Of a stretch of DNA of 64,000 bases, positions 63,095 through 64,000 are shown piece by piece. The notes beneath the pieces were generated by a model. That model was not told the origin of the DNA. It worked only from the letters and a program-made list of their open reading frames with translations, and ran no database searches. Positions within the stretch are counted from its first letter, which is position 1. Each line of letters opens with the position of its first letter. Source of the DNA: Bettongia penicillata ogilbyi (lineage: Eukaryota > Chordata > Mammalia > Diprotodontia > Potoroidae); contig JAJHZJ010000808.1 of NCBI GenBank assembly GCA_023548195.1, forward strand, positions 5,065,182-5,129,181, written 5' to 3'. The position numbers and the translations under genes are program-made.

Positions 63095-64000
63095 AAACTT
63101 AAAAATGGTGGAGTAGAGAGTGAGGGAGAAGTTCTGCAGATGGGAGTGGATGAGGGACGTGATAGAGAAAATCCTGACTGCAGCCTAGAGAGAAATAAGA
63201 CCAACTCTTACTGTTCCATTGCCCATGCTGCCTTTGTCTTAACCTCAGGTAGAGATATTCTGGAACCCCACTCCACTCTAGCCCTTGCACTCACTATACT
63301 CTTGGTAGGACACCGTCTGCTCTGCTCCCTTCTCTGCCTAAATACTACCAGACCTTTCCGTCTACCAAGAAATATTTATGAAATCTCCTTTTTTGGGTTG
63401 GCTCCCTAGTTCTGATGTGATCTTTTTAAGCAGAGACTGTCTTGATTTTTTTGTTTGTATCCCTGGTGGGAACACATGGGCACATGGGAAGCTTTAACAT
63501 TCCTTTTATTAAGCTCTTTCTGGTCAATGCCCATTTTCTTCATTGCATCCCTAGGTATATTTAGAAGTTTGACATATTCTTGAGGGTGAGATCTCCATGT
63601 ACTAGTTGGAAAAATATTAACAATCTCCTCATATGAGTTAGATATGTAAACTCTTCCTTAGTTGCTTTCATTGATGACTTATGCCACCTGTTTGTTCACT
63701 AACAGAATTATCAAGTTTTCAGAGATTCAAAAGAAAGAACGAATCTGTTAAATATGGCTAATTGAAATCTTTATCATTTTCTTAAGATGCTTTTTGTTAC
63801 ATTTGTCACAGAAGGCAATAGTTGTAAAAAATGCAGTATATATATTTCTTATAACCTTTTCCCCTTTTTACCACCCCACAAATTATACCTTTTCTGCTGA
63901 TCAAATATAGTATTGAAGATTTGAATTGAAAAAGTAACTTATTATTGAATTTTTTAAAGCTATTTTAACTTGGTATGTACTTGCTTTAAGATTTTCTTTA
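63095..64000. other. Mostly unrecognised
   Basis: A weak sense L2-like end (TTTTTAAGCAGAGACTGTC) occurs near 63425; otherwise AT-rich intronic DNA to the window edge. Confidence 0.35.

Larger units (their letters stand above)
29600..64000 (+). other. LIMCH1: LIMCH1 intron 1 (5' part)
   Basis: This begins with the GTAGGT donor. No open frame in it resembles the expected next exon, the start of the CH domain, so the acceptor probably lies beyond the window. Human LIMCH1 also has a very long first intron. Coding-like frames here belong to LINE elements or are chance. Confidence 0.7.

Noticed and set aside
29600..64000. LIMCH1 exon 2 or an alternative first exon within the intron
   Set aside because: No frame matching the start of the CH domain was found, and no second CpG-rich promoter of host origin is visible; the only other GC-rich block (48600-48999) is an L1 5' UTR.
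1..64000. A previously undescribed multi-gene biological system
   Set aside because: The window contains one host exon and transposable-element remains. No gene cluster, toxin-antitoxin, defence or biosynthetic arrangement is present.

Overview
The window is nuclear DNA of a marsupial; the species cannot be fixed from the sequence. The evidence is the repeat set. There are many tRNA-derived SINEs with RTE/BovB-like 3' tails, ORF1-only LINE-1 elements of the HAL1 type, a BovB/RTE LINE fragment, and a deep layer of L2, L3/CR1 and MIR-type elements. No bacterial, viral or organellar gene is present, and no tRNA, rRNA or CRISPR structure was seen.

Only one host gene is visible. A CpG island at about 28.8-29.9 kb holds the first coding exon of a gene I recognise as LIMCH1 (LIM and calponin-homology domains 1), on the + strand. 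Its ATG is at 29513 and its splice donor follows base 29599, giving 29 codons in phase 0. The calponin-homology domain that should follow is not found downstream. So 29600-64000 is best read as the first part of a very long intron 1, and 1 to about 28.8 kb is the upstream intergenic side. Many open frames inside the CpG island are GC artefacts.

Region by region: 1-765 is old antisense L1. 766-13 kb is mostly unassigned sequence with scattered SINEs, L2 and MIR, including a SINE at 9792-10080 with a perfect 15-bp target duplication and a fold-back hAT-like MITE at 1895-2089. 13.9-17.3 kb is an old antisense L1 3' region split by an apparently full-length HAL1 (14107-16884) with a 14-bp target duplication. 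17.4-25.5 kb is mixed MIR, L2 and SINE sequence plus a diverged 126-bp tandem duplication at 20310-20590. 25.5-27.64 kb is a long sense L2 with reverse-transcriptase motifs, split by a SINE. 28.1-28.3 kb is a hAT-like MITE, followed by the LIMCH1 promoter and exon 1. The intron holds a 199-bp inverted-repeat pair (34582-34780 and 35467-35665), a BovB/RTE fragment (about 38.67-39.18 kb) and a stack of nested insertions at 45.8-50.6 kb. In that stack an antisense L2 was split by an antisense L1, which was itself split by an ORF1-bearing element and by a probable solo LTR. It also holds an L3/CR1 at 50.75-52.1 kb, a second fold-back MITE (54129-54313), a third ORF1-only L1/HAL1 (about 56.5-59 kb) and further L2.

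No new multi-gene system was found. The observations most worth following are the inverted-repeat pair, the fold-back MITE family, the nested L2/L1/HAL1/LTR stack with its tail-less insertion, and the promoter architecture of LIMCH1. Repeat boundaries were read by eye and are approximate unless a target-site duplication is stated.
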